64,000 bases of DNA from positions 310,001 to 374,000 of the forward strand of contig NZ_JAHSTT010000003.1 of the NCBI RefSeq assembly GCF_019145205.1, in the 5' to 3' direction. The position numbers and the translations under genes are program-made. Shown one piece after another: positions 1-8,191 of this stretch. The first letter of the stretch is position 1. Each line of letters starts with the position of its first letter. The notes beneath the pieces are model-generated. The model searched no databases and was not told where the DNA came from. It saw only the letters and a program-made list of their open reading frames with translations. The DNA is from Pseudomonas khavaziana (GTDB lineage Bacteria > Pseudomonadota > Gammaproteobacteria > Pseudomonadales > Pseudomonadaceae).

Positions 1-267
1 CAGCATTTTCGGGCGGGGCAGGGCCAGCAGCAGGGTCAGGGGTAGTTTGGACGGCGGTGGTTGATCGAAACTGACTTGCAGCTCGGCTTCAGCAGCGTCC
101 AGGCGCAGCAGCTGGGCATTGCCCATCAGTCCGCCAATGCGGCCCACACGCAGGTTGTCACCTACGACGGCGCGGTGGACTTCCTGCATATGTACCAGGC
201 GCCGATCACGCAGCACCACCCGGTCTGCCGCGATAAAGTCGGCATCGAAAAGCAGCAGCAGGTTCAC
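1..267 (-). CDS. rsmE: RsmE, 16S rRNA m3U1498 methyltransferase (partial, N-terminal 89 codons)
   Basis: The reverse strand reads GTG then [11 protein letters not shown] and [19 protein letters not shown], which matches the N-terminal PUA-like part of RsmE, the SPOUT methyltransferase that methylates U1498 of 16S rRNA. The window edge cuts the gene after about 89 residues, so the SPOUT knot and SAM site are not visible. The GTG start overlaps the tatC stop codon (GTGA), which suggests translational coupling at the end of the tatABC run. The identification rests on the N-terminal sequence and on the usual Pseudomonas position next to tatC. Confidence 0.82.
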   Translation of the reverse strand, partial: MNLLLLFDADFIAADRVVLRDRRLVHMQEVHRAVVGDNLRVGRIGGLMGNAQLLRLDAAEAELQVSFDQPPPSKLPLTLLLALPRPKML

Positions 268-1055
268 GGCTGGGTCGCTGGCGGCTGGTCGTCGTCGGCA
301 GCCTGATCATCCGGGTGTTCGCCACGCTTGCTGATCAAGCCGCTGAACAGGATACCCACTTCGAACAGCATCCACATCGGCACGGCCAGCAGGGTCTGGG
401 AGAAAATATCCGGCGGCGTGAGGATCATGCCGACCACGAAGCAGCCGATGATCACGTACGGGCGGATCTTCTTCAGGTACTTGACGTCGACTACGCCGAT
501 CCATACCAGCAACACCACGGCCACCGGGATTTCGAAGGCGACGCCGAAGGCGAAGAACAACGTCATCACGAAGTCGAGGTAGCTGGTGATGTCGGTCATC
601 ATCTCCACGCCGGCCGGGGTGGCAGCGGCGAAGAACTTGAAGATCAGCGGGAACACCAGGAAGTACGCGAAGGCCATGCCGGTGTAGAACAGCAGGATGC
701 TCGACACCAGCAATGGCACGGCGATGCGCTTTTCATGCTTGTACAGGCCCGGGGCGATAAAGCCCCAGATCTGATGCAGGATCACCGGGATCGCCAGGAA
801 CAGCGAGACCATCATGGTCAACTTCAACGGCGTCAGGAACGGCGACGACACATCGGTGGCGATCATCGTCGCGCCGACGGGCAGGTACTGGCGCAACGGC
901 GTGGAAACGAAGGTGTAGATCTGCTGGGTAAAGGCGAACAACCCGGCAAAAATGATGAAGATTGCCGCTACGCAACGCAGCAGGCGGGTACGCAGCTCGG
1001 AGAGGTGCGAGACCAGCGGCATGTGCTGGTCGTTTTCCGGTTTATCAGCGCTCAT
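264..1055 (-). CDS. tatC: Sec-independent protein translocase subunit TatC
   Basis: TatC is the polytopic inner-membrane core of the twin-arginine translocase and binds RR signal peptides. The 263-residue protein has the expected N-terminal stretch ([15 protein letters not shown]), a series of about six hydrophobic segments and the family region [15 protein letters not shown]. Length is normal for proteobacterial TatC. The ATG overlaps the tatB stop by 4 nt (ATGA) and the stop overlaps the rsmE start, so tatA-tatB-tatC-rsmE look cotranscribed. Confidence 0.97.
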   Translation of the reverse strand: MSADKPENDQHMPLVSHLSELRTRLLRCVAAIFIIFAGLFAFTQQIYTFVSTPLRQYLPVGATMIATDVSSPFLTPLKLTMMVSLFLAIPVILHQIWGFIAPGLYKHEKRIAVPLLVSSILLFYTGMAFAYFLVFPLIFKFFAAATPAGVEMMTDITSYLDFVMTLFFAFGVAFEIPVAVVLLVWIGVVDVKYLKKIRPYVIIGCFVVGMILTPPDIFSQTLLAVPMWMLFEVGILFSGLISKRGEHPDDQAADDDQPPATQP

Positions 1056-1453
1056 GGGGCTCGCGGCGGCAATGTAGGGTCATGGGGCGCGGGCGACGCA
1101 ACGGGCGTCGGCGCGGGCTCTGTCGGGGCCGGCTCGGCAGTGGTGGAGGGCGCGGGCGCAATATTGTGGTCGGCCACCGGTGGTGTAACCGGCTTGGCCG
1201 GTTCTTGCACCGGGGAGAGAATCTTGCGTGCCTCCTGCTCCAACGACAGGATATGTTCGTTGTGCAATTGCCGGCGGATCTCGTCGGCACCGATTTCCCG
1301 TTCAACTTCCTGTTTGATCGCGTTGAAACTGCGTTTCAGGCGCCCGATCCACAGGCCGGCGGTACGTGCGGCGCCGGGCAGGCGTTCCGGCCCCAGTACC
1401 AGCAGGGCCACCAGGCCGACGAGCAGCAGTTCAGAGAAGCTGATACCAAACAT
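1052..1453 (-). CDS. tatB: Twin-arginine translocase subunit TatB
   Basis: TatB joins TatC in the substrate-receptor complex of the Tat system. The 133-residue protein begins [21 protein letters not shown], which is the short transmembrane helix and hinge with the conserved GPERLP motif, followed by an amphipathic helix and a long proline/alanine-rich tail. This is classic TatB architecture. It lies between tatA and tatC and overlaps tatC by 4 nt. Confidence 0.96.
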   Translation of the reverse strand: MFGISFSELLLVGLVALLVLGPERLPGAARTAGLWIGRLKRSFNAIKQEVEREIGADEIRRQLHNEHILSLEQEARKILSPVQEPAKPVTPPVADHNIAPAPSTTAEPAPTEPAPTPVASPAPHDPTLPPRAP

Positions 1454-1463
1454 TAGTCAGTGC

Positions 1464-1742
1464 TCACGAGTCTTTGCGGGTCGGCTCTTGGACTTTCTCA
1501 GCCTGCACGTCGAAGGTGCGACGTTCGGTGATCGGCTGAGTGGCCTGCGGGTGCACAGGCTGGGCCGGGGGCACCGGGTTTACCGTTGGCTCGGCTGGTT
1601 TTTCGTCGTCGTTCATGGCTTTACGAAAGCCCTTGATCGACTCACCGACGTCGGTGCCGAGGTTTTTCAGTTTCTTGGTGCCGAACACCAGAACAACCAC
1701 CACCAGAATGACGATCCAGTGTTTCCAGTCAAAAATGCCCAT
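1464..1742 (-). CDS. tatA: Twin-arginine translocase pore subunit TatA
   Basis: TatA oligomers form the protein-conducting element of the Tat system. The 92-residue product begins [20 protein letters not shown] and continues with [19 protein letters not shown], the helix, hinge and amphipathic helix of the family. The start at MGIFDW was preferred over an in-frame ATG five codons upstream because TatA proteins begin at this conserved sequence. The C-terminal tail is proline-rich and unstructured, as usual. Confidence 0.96.
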   Translation of the reverse strand: MGIFDWKHWIVILVVVVLVFGTKKLKNLGTDVGESIKGFRKAMNDDEKPAEPTVNPVPPAQPVHPQATQPITERRTFDVQAEKVQEPTRKDS

Positions 1743-1768
1743 GCTGCAAATCCTCAAGTCTTAGTTAT

Positions 1769-2101
1769 TCAGGCGGACGGGCGCGAGGCCTTCTCGGCGT
1801 GCCCGGACAGGCCGAAGCGACGGTCCAGTTCATCCAGCACGGCCTGTGGATGCTGCCCCAGTTGGGCGAGCATGACCAGGCTATGGAACCACAAGTCGGC
1901 GGTCTCATAGATTACATCGCTGCAATCACCGCTGATTTGCGCGTCCTTGGCCGCAATGATGGTCTCGACGGATTCCTCGCCGAGTTTTTCCAGAATCTTG
2001 TTCAGACCCTTGTGGTACAGGCTGGCGACATAGGAGCTGTCGGCATCCGCGCCTTTGCGGTCTTCCAGCACCTGGGCCACACGGTTCAGGGTATCGCTCA
2101 T
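1769..2101 (-). CDS. hisE: Phosphoribosyl-ATP pyrophosphatase HisE
   Basis: HisE hydrolyses phosphoribosyl-ATP to phosphoribosyl-AMP, the second step of histidine synthesis. The 110-residue protein begins [16 protein letters not shown] and carries the MazG-like acidic metal-binding helices ([13 protein letters not shown] and [14 protein letters not shown]). It is separate from HisI, as in pseudomonads, and starts 2 nt after the hisI stop. A longer in-frame extension into hisI was rejected because it is not HisE-like. Confidence 0.96.
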   Translation of the reverse strand: MSDTLNRVAQVLEDRKGADADSSYVASLYHKGLNKILEKLGEESVETIIAAKDAQISGDCSDVIYETADLWFHSLVMLAQLGQHPQAVLDELDRRFGLSGHAEKASRPSA

Positions 2102-2103
2102 GT

Positions 2104-2496
2104 TCAGTGTCCTGCGGAATAAATGGCGTGCGGGTCTTTGAGCACCGGTTCCACAACCTTCCATTCGCCGTTCTCGAACACGCGATAAAAGCAGCTGTGG
2201 CGCCCGGTATGGCAAGCGATACCACCGATCTGTTCGACCATCAGGATCACCACGTCGGCGTCGCAGTCCAGGCGCATCTCATGCAGGACCTGCACGTGCC
2301 CGGACTCTTCGCCCTTGCGCCACAGTTTGCCACGCGAACGTGACCAATAGATGGCGCGCTGCTCAGTGGCAGTGAGGCTCAGAGCCTCGCGGTTCATCCA
2401 GGCCATCATCAGTACGCGCCCGGTCTTGTAGTCCTGGGCAATGGCCGGCACCAGGCCGTCACTGTCCCATTTGATCTCGTCCAGCCAGTCTTTCAT
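2104..2496 (-). CDS. hisI: Phosphoribosyl-AMP cyclohydrolase HisI
   Basis: HisI opens the adenine ring of phosphoribosyl-AMP, the third step of histidine synthesis. The 130-residue protein starts [19 protein letters not shown] and holds the metal-binding signature [14 protein letters not shown] followed by [12 protein letters not shown]. The start is placed after the ubiB stop. An in-frame open extension of more than 180 codons into ubiB is antisense-type noise. It appears cotranscribed with hisE and the tat genes. Confidence 0.96.
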   Translation of the reverse strand: MKDWLDEIKWDSDGLVPAIAQDYKTGRVLMMAWMNREALSLTATEQRAIYWSRSRGKLWRKGEESGHVQVLHEMRLDCDADVVILMVEQIGGIACHTGRHSCFYRVFENGEWKVVEPVLKDPHAIYSAGH

Positions 2497-2537
2497 GTTC
2501 GGCTCCGGCAATTTGCGACAGTGTATAACCGGATTGG

Positions 2538-4142
2538 CTATCGACGCACGATCAGATAAACGCCCACGGCTACCATGATCCCGGCCGGCCAGTGGCCCAG
2601 CTGGTTCAATGGGCCGCCAACCGCCAGCATCACGCCGCCTACCAGGTGCGCGGCGCCCAGCAGGCGCAGGAACCAGTCGTCCTTGCGCTTTTTCCATGGC
2701 GGTGCGGGATCCTTGGCGTGCGGCTGGGACATGCGCTCCAGCAGATCGCGGGTCATATTCGCCAAATGGGGCAGTTGTTCCATCTGGCTGTGCAGGTTGC
2801 CCAGCATGGTTTTCGGGCTCATCCGCTCGCGCATCCAGCGTTCCAGGAACGGTTGCGCGGTGTTCCACAGGTCGAGGTCCGGGTACAGCTGGCGGCCCAG
2901 GCCCTCGATGTTCAGCAAGGTCTTCTGCAACAGCACCAGTTGCGGCTGCACTTCCATGTTGAAACGCCGCGCGGTCTGGAACAGGCGCATCAGTACCTGA
3001 CCGAAGGAAATATCTTTTAAAGGTTTTTCGAAGATCGGCTCGCACACCGTGCGGATCGCCGCTTCGAATTCATTGAGCTTGGTTTCCGCCGGCACCCAGC
3101 CCGAATCGATGTGCAACTGCGCCACACGGCGGTAGTCGCGCTTGAAGAAGGCAAACAGGTTGCGGGCCAGGTAGTCCTGGTCTTCCGGGGTCAGGCTGCC
3201 GACGATGCCGCAGTCGATGGCGATGTACTGCGGGCTCCACGGGTTGACGGTGCTGACGAAGATGTTGCCCGGGTGCATGTCGGCGTGGAAGAAACTGTCG
3301 CGGAACACCTGGGTGAAGAAAATCTCCACACCGCGCTCGGCAAGCATCTTCATGTCGGTGCGCTGGTCGGCCAGGGTAGCGAGGTCGGTAACCTGCACGC
3401 CGTAGATGCGCTCCATCACCAGCACTTTCGGCCGGCACCAGTCCCAATACACTTGCGGCACGTACAGCAGTTGCGAGCCTTCGAAGTTGCGTCGCAATTG
3501 GCTGGCGTTGGCCGCTTCGCGCAAAAGGTCGAGTTCGTCGTAGATGGTTTTTTCGTAGTCGGCGACCACATCCACCGGGTGCAGCAAACGCGCATCGGCG
3601 GAGAAGCGTTCGGCGGCGCGGGCGAGGATAAACAGCCACGCCAGGTCCTGGCCGATGATCGGCTTGAGGCCAGGGCGAATGACCTTCACCACCACTTCTT
3701 CGCCGGTCTTGAGCTGCGCGGCGTGCACTTGTGCCACCGACGCCGAGGCCAGTGGCTCGACGTCGAAGCGGCTGAACACCTCGCTGATCTTCTTGCCCAG
3801 TTGTGCTTCGATCAGCGCCATGGACTGCTGAGAGTCGAACGGCGGCACGCGGTCCTGCAGCAGCATCAGCTCGTCGGCGATGTCTTCGGGCAGCAGGTCG
3901 CGGCGGGTCGAGAGGATCTGCCCGAACTTGATAAAGATCGGCCCCAGGTCCTGCAGCGCCAGGCGCAGACGCGCTCCACGGCTCAGCTCCAGCTGCTTGC
4001 GCGGCAACCAGCGCCACGGCAGTACGAAACGCACCGCCAGCAAAAACCACGGCAGGGGCAGGGCAAACAGCAGGTCATCGAGGCGGTAGCGGATTACGAC
4101 GCGCTGGATACGAAACAAACGGCGGACGGCGAGCAGCTTCAT
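2538..4142 (-). CDS. ubiB: UbiB, kinase-like ATPase required for ubiquinone biosynthesis
   Basis: UbiB belongs to the ABC1/ADCK atypical kinase family and supports aerobic coenzyme Q synthesis at the inner membrane. The 534-residue protein shows the KxGQ-type motif in [17 protein letters not shown], the AxVAQVH loop ([12 protein letters not shown]), the catalytic-loop region [12 protein letters not shown], the metal-binding IDCGIVG, and two hydrophobic C-terminal helices that anchor it. Length matches the family. It overlaps ubiJ by 4 nt and follows ubiE-ubiJ, the usual order. Confidence 0.97.
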   Translation of the reverse strand: MKLLAVRRLFRIQRVVIRYRLDDLLFALPLPWFLLAVRFVLPWRWLPRKQLELSRGARLRLALQDLGPIFIKFGQILSTRRDLLPEDIADELMLLQDRVPPFDSQQSMALIEAQLGKKISEVFSRFDVEPLASASVAQVHAAQLKTGEEVVVKVIRPGLKPIIGQDLAWLFILARAAERFSADARLLHPVDVVADYEKTIYDELDLLREAANASQLRRNFEGSQLLYVPQVYWDWCRPKVLVMERIYGVQVTDLATLADQRTDMKMLAERGVEIFFTQVFRDSFFHADMHPGNIFVSTVNPWSPQYIAIDCGIVGSLTPEDQDYLARNLFAFFKRDYRRVAQLHIDSGWVPAETKLNEFEAAIRTVCEPIFEKPLKDISFGQVLMRLFQTARRFNMEVQPQLVLLQKTLLNIEGLGRQLYPDLDLWNTAQPFLERWMRERMSPKTMLGNLHSQMEQLPHLANMTRDLLERMSQPHAKDPAPPWKKRKDDWFLRLLGAAHLVGGVMLAVGGPLNQLGHWPAGIMVAVGVYLIVRR

Positions 4143-4762
4143 GCGTTATCGCTTGGATCAAGGGAACGGCTCAGGCGCTCGAAGCGGGCCTCGAGGCGTT
4201 CCAGGTCGATTTTGGCCTTGTCGAGCTCGCGAAAGCGCGCTTGCGCTTCCCGTTGCCCGACCAGGGTGCGCGATTCTTCGCTCAGGTATTCGGCGAGGTT
4301 CTGGTTGAGGCTGGCGAACCCCTGCTGATACCAGCGCGTGCGGCTGCGCAGGTGCCCGCTGATCAACTGGGTGGCAACGGGGCCTATCCAGCGCGACAGT
4401 TCGTATTCCCAGTCCAGCTCCAGGTCTTGCAGCACGGCGGCCAGGTCCATCAGCACCGCGCTGTCGCCTTCCAGCTCCACCTCGGGGCCATGGAGGATGG
4501 CGGTTTTGTTGCGGCTCAGCGCCAGGTGCAACAGGCTGGAGGCCGGTGCACGCAGGGTGCAGTCAGCTTCGGCGGCCCATTGGGTGGCGAGCAGCAGGCC
4601 TTCATCACTGGGCAGGATAAACAGCTGCACGGCGGGGCTGCGGCAGTCGACGGCAATGACTTTGCCGTTCAAGTGCGCGAGCCGCGCCAGGGCGGTGCTG
4701 TCCAGGCGCAGTACACGGTTGAGGCCGTGCTCGACGCTGGCGAGAAGACCTTGCAGCAGCAT
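4139..4762 (-). CDS. ubiJ: UbiJ, SCP2-domain ubiquinone biosynthesis accessory factor
   Basis: UbiJ is a lipid-binding scaffold of the soluble Ubi metabolon. The 207-residue protein has an N-terminal SCP2-like sterol-carrier fold (residues about 15-115) and a charged C-terminal helix ([20 protein letters not shown]) likely to be a coiled coil. It sits between ubiE and ubiB, and its ATG overlaps the ubiE stop by one base (TGATG). The assignment rests mostly on this conserved position and the domain layout. Confidence 0.92.
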   Translation of the reverse strand: MLLQGLLASVEHGLNRVLRLDSTALARLAHLNGKVIAVDCRSPAVQLFILPSDEGLLLATQWAAEADCTLRAPASSLLHLALSRNKTAILHGPEVELEGDSAVLMDLAAVLQDLELDWEYELSRWIGPVATQLISGHLRSRTRWYQQGFASLNQNLAEYLSEESRTLVGQREAQARFRELDKAKIDLERLEARFERLSRSLDPSDNA

Positions 4763-5532
4763 CAGGGCTTGATGCCGCGGTGCAGGGCGACGATGCCGGA
4801 GGTCATGTTGTGGTAGGTCACGCGGTCGAAACCGGCTTCTACCATCATCGACTTCAGGGTCTCCTGGTCTGGGTGCATGCGGATCGATTCGGCCAGGTAG
4901 CGGTAACTCTCGGCGTCGTTGGTGATCAACTTGCCCATCAGCGGCATGAAGGCGAACGAGTAGGTGTCGTAGACCTTGGACATCAGCGCGTTGGTCGGCT
5001 TGGAGAACTCCAGCACCAACAGGCGGCCACCCGGCTTGAGGACGCGCAGCATCGAGCGGATCGCGTCTTCCTTATGGGTGACGTTGCGCAGGCCGAAGGC
5101 GATGGTCACGCAGTCGAAATGATTGTCGGGGAACGGCAGCTTCTCGGCATCGGCCTGGACGAATTCGATATTGCCGGCCACGCCTTTGTCGAGCAGGCGG
5201 TCGCGGCCAACCTTGAGCATCGAGCCGTTGATATCGGCCAATACCACCTGGCCGGTCGGGCCAACCAGTTTGGAAAATTTGGCCGCCAGGTCACCCGTGC
5301 CACCGGCGATGTCCAGCACGCGGTTGCCGGTGCGTACGCCCGACAGCTCGATAGTGAAGCGCTTCCACAGGCGGTGCATGCCACCGGAGAGCACGTCGTT
5401 CATCAGGTCGTACTTGGCCGCCACGGAGTGGAACACCTCAGCGACTTTTTCCGCTTTCTGGCTTTCCGGGACGTTCTTGAAGCCGAAGTGGGTGGTGGGT
5501 TCGGCATCGCTGCCTTTGCGCTGATCAGTCAT
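4762..5532 (-). CDS. ubiE: UbiE, demethylmenaquinone/2-octaprenyl-methoxybenzoquinol C-methyltransferase
   Basis: UbiE is the SAM-dependent C-methyltransferase of ubiquinone synthesis. The 256-residue protein starts [18 protein letters not shown] and has the SAM-binding motif [21 protein letters not shown] and the family signature [20 protein letters not shown]. The start follows the family N-terminus; an in-frame extension of 21 codons was dropped. It heads the ubiE-ubiJ-ubiB run, with a 145-nt gap to the opposite-strand gene at 5678. Confidence 0.97.
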   Translation of the reverse strand: MTDQRKGSDAEPTTHFGFKNVPESQKAEKVAEVFHSVAAKYDLMNDVLSGGMHRLWKRFTIELSGVRTGNRVLDIAGGTGDLAAKFSKLVGPTGQVVLADINGSMLKVGRDRLLDKGVAGNIEFVQADAEKLPFPDNHFDCVTIAFGLRNVTHKEDAIRSMLRVLKPGGRLLVLEFSKPTNALMSKVYDTYSFAFMPLMGKLITNDAESYRYLAESIRMHPDQETLKSMMVEAGFDRVTYHNMTSGIVALHRGIKP

Positions 5533-5677
5533 ATCGCTGTCACCAAAAGAGAATGCGGGACATGATAATCCCCAGGGCCTGCTTTGTCTTGGCAAGGCTG
5601 CAGGTAAGATAGACCCTCACCGAGACCTTTTGCCGCATGGCGGGTGTTCCGAGTCGTTATAAAGAGGAGTCATTGCA

Positions 5678-5953
5678 ATGGCCCGTATTACCGTTGAGCG
5701 TGAACACACCCTGGGAAAAGAACAGGCGCGGGCAAAGGCCGAGCAATTGGCGCGCAAGCTCGAGGATAAATATGGCGTGGAGTCCTCGTGGTCTGGCGAT
5801 ACCCTCAAGCTCAAGCGTTCAGGGATCAAAGGCACGGTGGCAGTGGCCGATGACTCACTGCGTATCGACGTGGAACTGGGCCTGTTGATGTCGGCCATGA
5901 GCGGCACGATCAAGTCCGAAATCGAAAAAGCCCTGGATAAAGCGCTGGCCTGA
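5678..5953 (+). CDS. Polyhydroxyalkanoic acid system family protein
   Basis: This 91-residue protein (starting MARITVEREHTLGKEQA) matches the small PHA-system protein family found beside PHA genes. The sequence has an N-terminal helical KEQARAKAEQLARKLEDKYG segment, a beta-rich centre (GDTLKLKRSGIKGTVAVAD) and a C-terminal helix, with no signal peptide or membrane segment. A Shine-Dalgarno-like aaagagga precedes the ATG. Its role is not established; its place just upstream of phaI-phaF suggests a granule-associated or regulatory function. Confidence 0.85.
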   Translation: MARITVEREHTLGKEQARAKAEQLARKLEDKYGVESSWSGDTLKLKRSGIKGTVAVADDSLRIDVELGLLMSAMSGTIKSEIEKALDKALA

Positions 5954-6057
5954 GCTTGATGTTCTTAGGGTGCCGATTCTAATTTTTAACCCTACTTTGT
6001 GCCCAAGCCCTCAACTCCTGCGGGCCGTCCGCCACCCTATTTTGTGTGAGGTGCACC

Positions 6058-6480
6058 ATGGCCAAAGTTATGTTGAAGAAAAAAATCGACGTTCAGACCA
6101 CTACCCTGAGTGAGGTTAAAAGCTATGCCCGCAAGATCTGGCTGGCAGGCCTTGGTGCCTATGCCAAGGTCGGCAGCGAGGGCGGCGATTACTTCAAAGA
6201 GCTGGTTAAGAGTGGTCAACGTGTTGAAAGCAAAGGCAAAAAAGTTGTAGTTGAACAACTTGATGCTGCTAACAGTCAGATTGATCAAGTAAGGAGTAAC
6301 GTCTCCAGCGTCAAAGGCCTGGTTGAAGTTCAACTGGATAAAGTTGAAAAAGCTTTTGATACTCGTGTCGGCAGTGCCTTGAATCGGATCGGCATTGCGT
6401 CTAAACATGACGTGGAGACACTCTCTGCTAAGCTCGAAGAGCTGACGGCATTGCTCGAACGTGTCGCGCGTAAACACTAA
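6058..6480 (+). CDS. phaI: Phasin PhaI, PHA granule-associated protein
   Basis: PhaI coats medium-chain-length PHA granules. The 140-residue protein begins MAKVMLKKKIDVQ and has the phasin core SYARKIWLAGLGAYAKVG followed by an amphipathic, coiled-coil-prone region to the C-terminus (ETLSAKLEELTALLERVA). An upstream in-frame ATG four codons away was rejected in favour of the conserved MAKV start. phaF follows after 12 nt and shares the same core motif, so the pair looks like a duplicated operon unit, as in P. putida. Confidence 0.93.
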   Translation: MAKVMLKKKIDVQTTTLSEVKSYARKIWLAGLGAYAKVGSEGGDYFKELVKSGQRVESKGKKVVVEQLDAANSQIDQVRSNVSSVKGLVEVQLDKVEKAFDTRVGSALNRIGIASKHDVETLSAKLEELTALLERVARKH

Positions 6481-6492
6481 GGAGACATCGGG

Positions 6493-7428
6493 ATGGCTGT
6501 TAAAAAGACTACTCAGAAAGAAGGCAGCTCGTGGGTCGGGAAAGTTGAAGAATATTCCCGCAAAATCTGGCTCGCTGGTTTAGGCGTGTACTCGAAGATC
6601 GACAGTGACGGCAGCAAACTCTTCGAGACCCTGGTTAAAGACGGCGAGAAGGCCGAGAAGTTGACCAAGAGCACGGTTGGTAAAAAAGTAGACGCTGCCA
6701 AGGCCAGTGCGGGTTCGGCCAAATCGAGCATTTCGGATACATGGGGCAAGTTGGAAGAGACATTCGACAAACGCCTCAACAGTGCTATTTCGCGACTGGG
6801 CGTACCGAGCAAGGCTGAGTTGAAAGCGCTGCACAGCAAGGTCGATACCTTGACCAAGCAAATCGAAAAACTCACCGGCGCCAAAGCGGCTCCCGCCAAG
6901 ACCGCCGCAGCCAAGCCTGCAGCAAAACCGGCGGCCAAACCAGCAGCTAAAACCGCCGCCGCAAAACCCGCCGCCAAAACTGCCGCCAAGCCTCTGGTTA
7001 AAGCCGCCGCCAAGCCGGCTGCAAAACCCGCTGCAAAAGCGCCAGCCAAAGCTGCTGCAAAACCTGCGGCCAAGCCAGCGGCTAAAACCGCTGCCGCCAA
7101 ACCGGCTACCAAGCCTGCCGCTAAGCCAGTGGCCGCTAAAACCGCCGCCAAACCAGCGGCGAAACCGGCTGCCAAACCTGCGGCTAAAACCGCTGCCGCT
7201 AAACCGGCTGCCAAGCCCGCCGCTGCGAAACCAGCGGCAAAACCTGCAGCGGCCAAAAAGCCTGCGGTAGCGAAAAAACCGGCAGCCGCAAAGCCCGCCG
7301 CAACGGCCAAGCCAGCCACGGCGCCAGCACCGGCCGCTTCTTCCGCCAATTCGGTGTCCGCACCCACGCAAGCGGCAGCTACCCCGACTGCAACGCCGGC
7401 CACCCCGACGCCATCCAGTCAGTCCTGA
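6493..7428 (+). CDS. phaF: Phasin PhaF with histone H1-like AlaLysPro-rich tail
   Basis: PhaF is a bifunctional phasin: the N-terminal domain binds PHA granules and the basic C-terminal tail binds DNA and helps distribute granules at division. The N-terminal 130 residues hold the core EYSRKIWLAGLGVYSKID and a coiled coil. From about residue 133 to 275 the protein is a run of KPAAKPAAK-type repeats, then an Ala/Pro/Ser tail. At 311 residues it is longer than P. putida PhaF, and tail length is known to vary between strains. An intrinsic terminator follows. Confidence 0.95.
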   Translation: MAVKKTTQKEGSSWVGKVEEYSRKIWLAGLGVYSKIDSDGSKLFETLVKDGEKAEKLTKSTVGKKVDAAKASAGSAKSSISDTWGKLEETFDKRLNSAISRLGVPSKAELKALHSKVDTLTKQIEKLTGAKAAPAKTAAAKPAAKPAAKPAAKTAAAKPAAKTAAKPLVKAAAKPAAKPAAKAPAKAAAKPAAKPAAKTAAAKPATKPAAKPVAAKTAAKPAAKPAAKPAAKTAAAKPAAKPAAAKPAAKPAAAKKPAVAKKPAAAKPAATAKPATAPAPAASSANSVSAPTQAAATPTATPATPTPSSQS

Positions 7429-7442
7429 TTTCTACGGGACAC

Positions 7443-7480
7443 AAAAAACGCCCGGTCTGCGAAGATCGGGCGTTTTTTAT
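7443..7480 (+). terminator. Intrinsic terminator after phaF
   Basis: The sequence AAAAAACGCCCG pairs with CGGGCGTTTTTT around a loop of about 13 nt and ends in a T run. It lies 15 nt after the phaF stop in the phaF-phaD convergent gap. The A run on the 5' side means it could act in both directions. Confidence 0.9.
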
Positions 7481-7513
7481 GCAAACCTGAAAAACGCCGC
7501 ATGGCCCAATTTT

Positions 7514-7540
7514 GTAGGAGCGAGCTTGCTCGCTCCTACA
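7514..7540. repeat. Single REP palindrome, GTAGGAGCGAGCTTGCTCGC type
   Basis: A near-perfect palindrome gtaggagcgag/cttgctcgctcctac lies between the phaF terminator and phaD. It is a lone unit of the same REP family that occurs as inverted pairs at 18129 and 52950. Confidence 0.9.
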
Positions 7541-7543
7541 TGT

Positions 7544-8164
7544 TTAATCCGCGTCATCCAGGTACTTCAAGGCGAACTTCTCAGTCGCCTGCCGCGCCGT
7601 CGGCAGCAGATGGGGTGCCACCAGCATCATGATCTGGTACACCACCACCCGTATCTCACCTTCACGGTCCAGAATCCGTTGGTAATCCAGGGAAAACAGC
7701 AGGGTCAGGGTGATCTGCTCCACCAGTTGCCCCAACGCCTGGGTATCACTGACCAGTTGCCCTGCCGTCTTCAAACGCGCGAGCAAGGACGCCAATGTTC
7801 GTTTGAGCGCCGTGAGCAGGAGGCGAATCCCCTTGGCCAGCTTCGGCAAGCGCCCGGCCAGGTTCGACAGGTCCTGGAACAGAAACCGGTAATGAGCCAT
7901 GCGCTCGACAATCAGGTGCAGGAACAGCCAGTAATCCTCGGCCTCCAGTTGCGCGTCGGCGGGAGGGTCGAGCAAGGGCGCCAATTCGCATTGGAAGCGC
8001 TCGAACAGCCCGAGCACCAGCGGCTCCTTGCCGTGGAAGTGGTAGTAGAGGTTGCCGGGGCTGATCCCCATTTCATTGGCCACCTCCATGGTCGACACGT
8101 TCGGCTCACCCTTCTGGTTGAACAGCTGCAGGGCACATTCAAGGATACGGTCGCGGGTCTTCAT
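7544..8164 (-). CDS. phaD: PhaD, TetR-family regulator of the PHA locus
   Basis: PhaD is the TetR-type activator of pha genes in P. putida. The 206-residue protein starts MKTRDRILECALQLFNQKGE and has the TetR helix-turn-helix at about residues 10-55 (TMEVANEMGISPGNLYYHFHGKEPL), followed by an all-helical ligand domain. It is the last gene of the phaC1-phaZ-phaC2-phaD block, 27 nt after phaC2, and converges with phaI-phaF. Known PhaD targets are the phaC1 and phaI promoters; the binding sites were not identified here. Confidence 0.95.
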   Translation of the reverse strand: MKTRDRILECALQLFNQKGEPNVSTMEVANEMGISPGNLYYHFHGKEPLVLGLFERFQCELAPLLDPPADAQLEAEDYWLFLHLIVERMAHYRFLFQDLSNLAGRLPKLAKGIRLLLTALKRTLASLLARLKTAGQLVSDTQALGQLVEQITLTLLFSLDYQRILDREGEIRVVVYQIMMLVAPHLLPTARQATEKFALKYLDDAD

Positions 8165-8191
8165 CCAGTCTTCTTAATCTGATCGTTGAGC

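Noticed and set aside
315..1910. A long plus-strand open frame across tatC, tatB and tatA
   Set aside because: It is antisense to three well-supported genes, has His/Gln/Asp-rich shadow composition typical of GC-rich DNA, and crosses their boundaries.
2104..3045. An N-terminally extended hisI of about 313 residues
   Set aside because: The extra part overlaps ubiB in another frame and is Arg/Pro-rich noise; HisI families begin at MKDWLD.
5617..5913. A 98-codon minus-strand open frame opposite the PHA-system gene
   Set aside because: It is antisense to a recognisable family member and has no support of its own.
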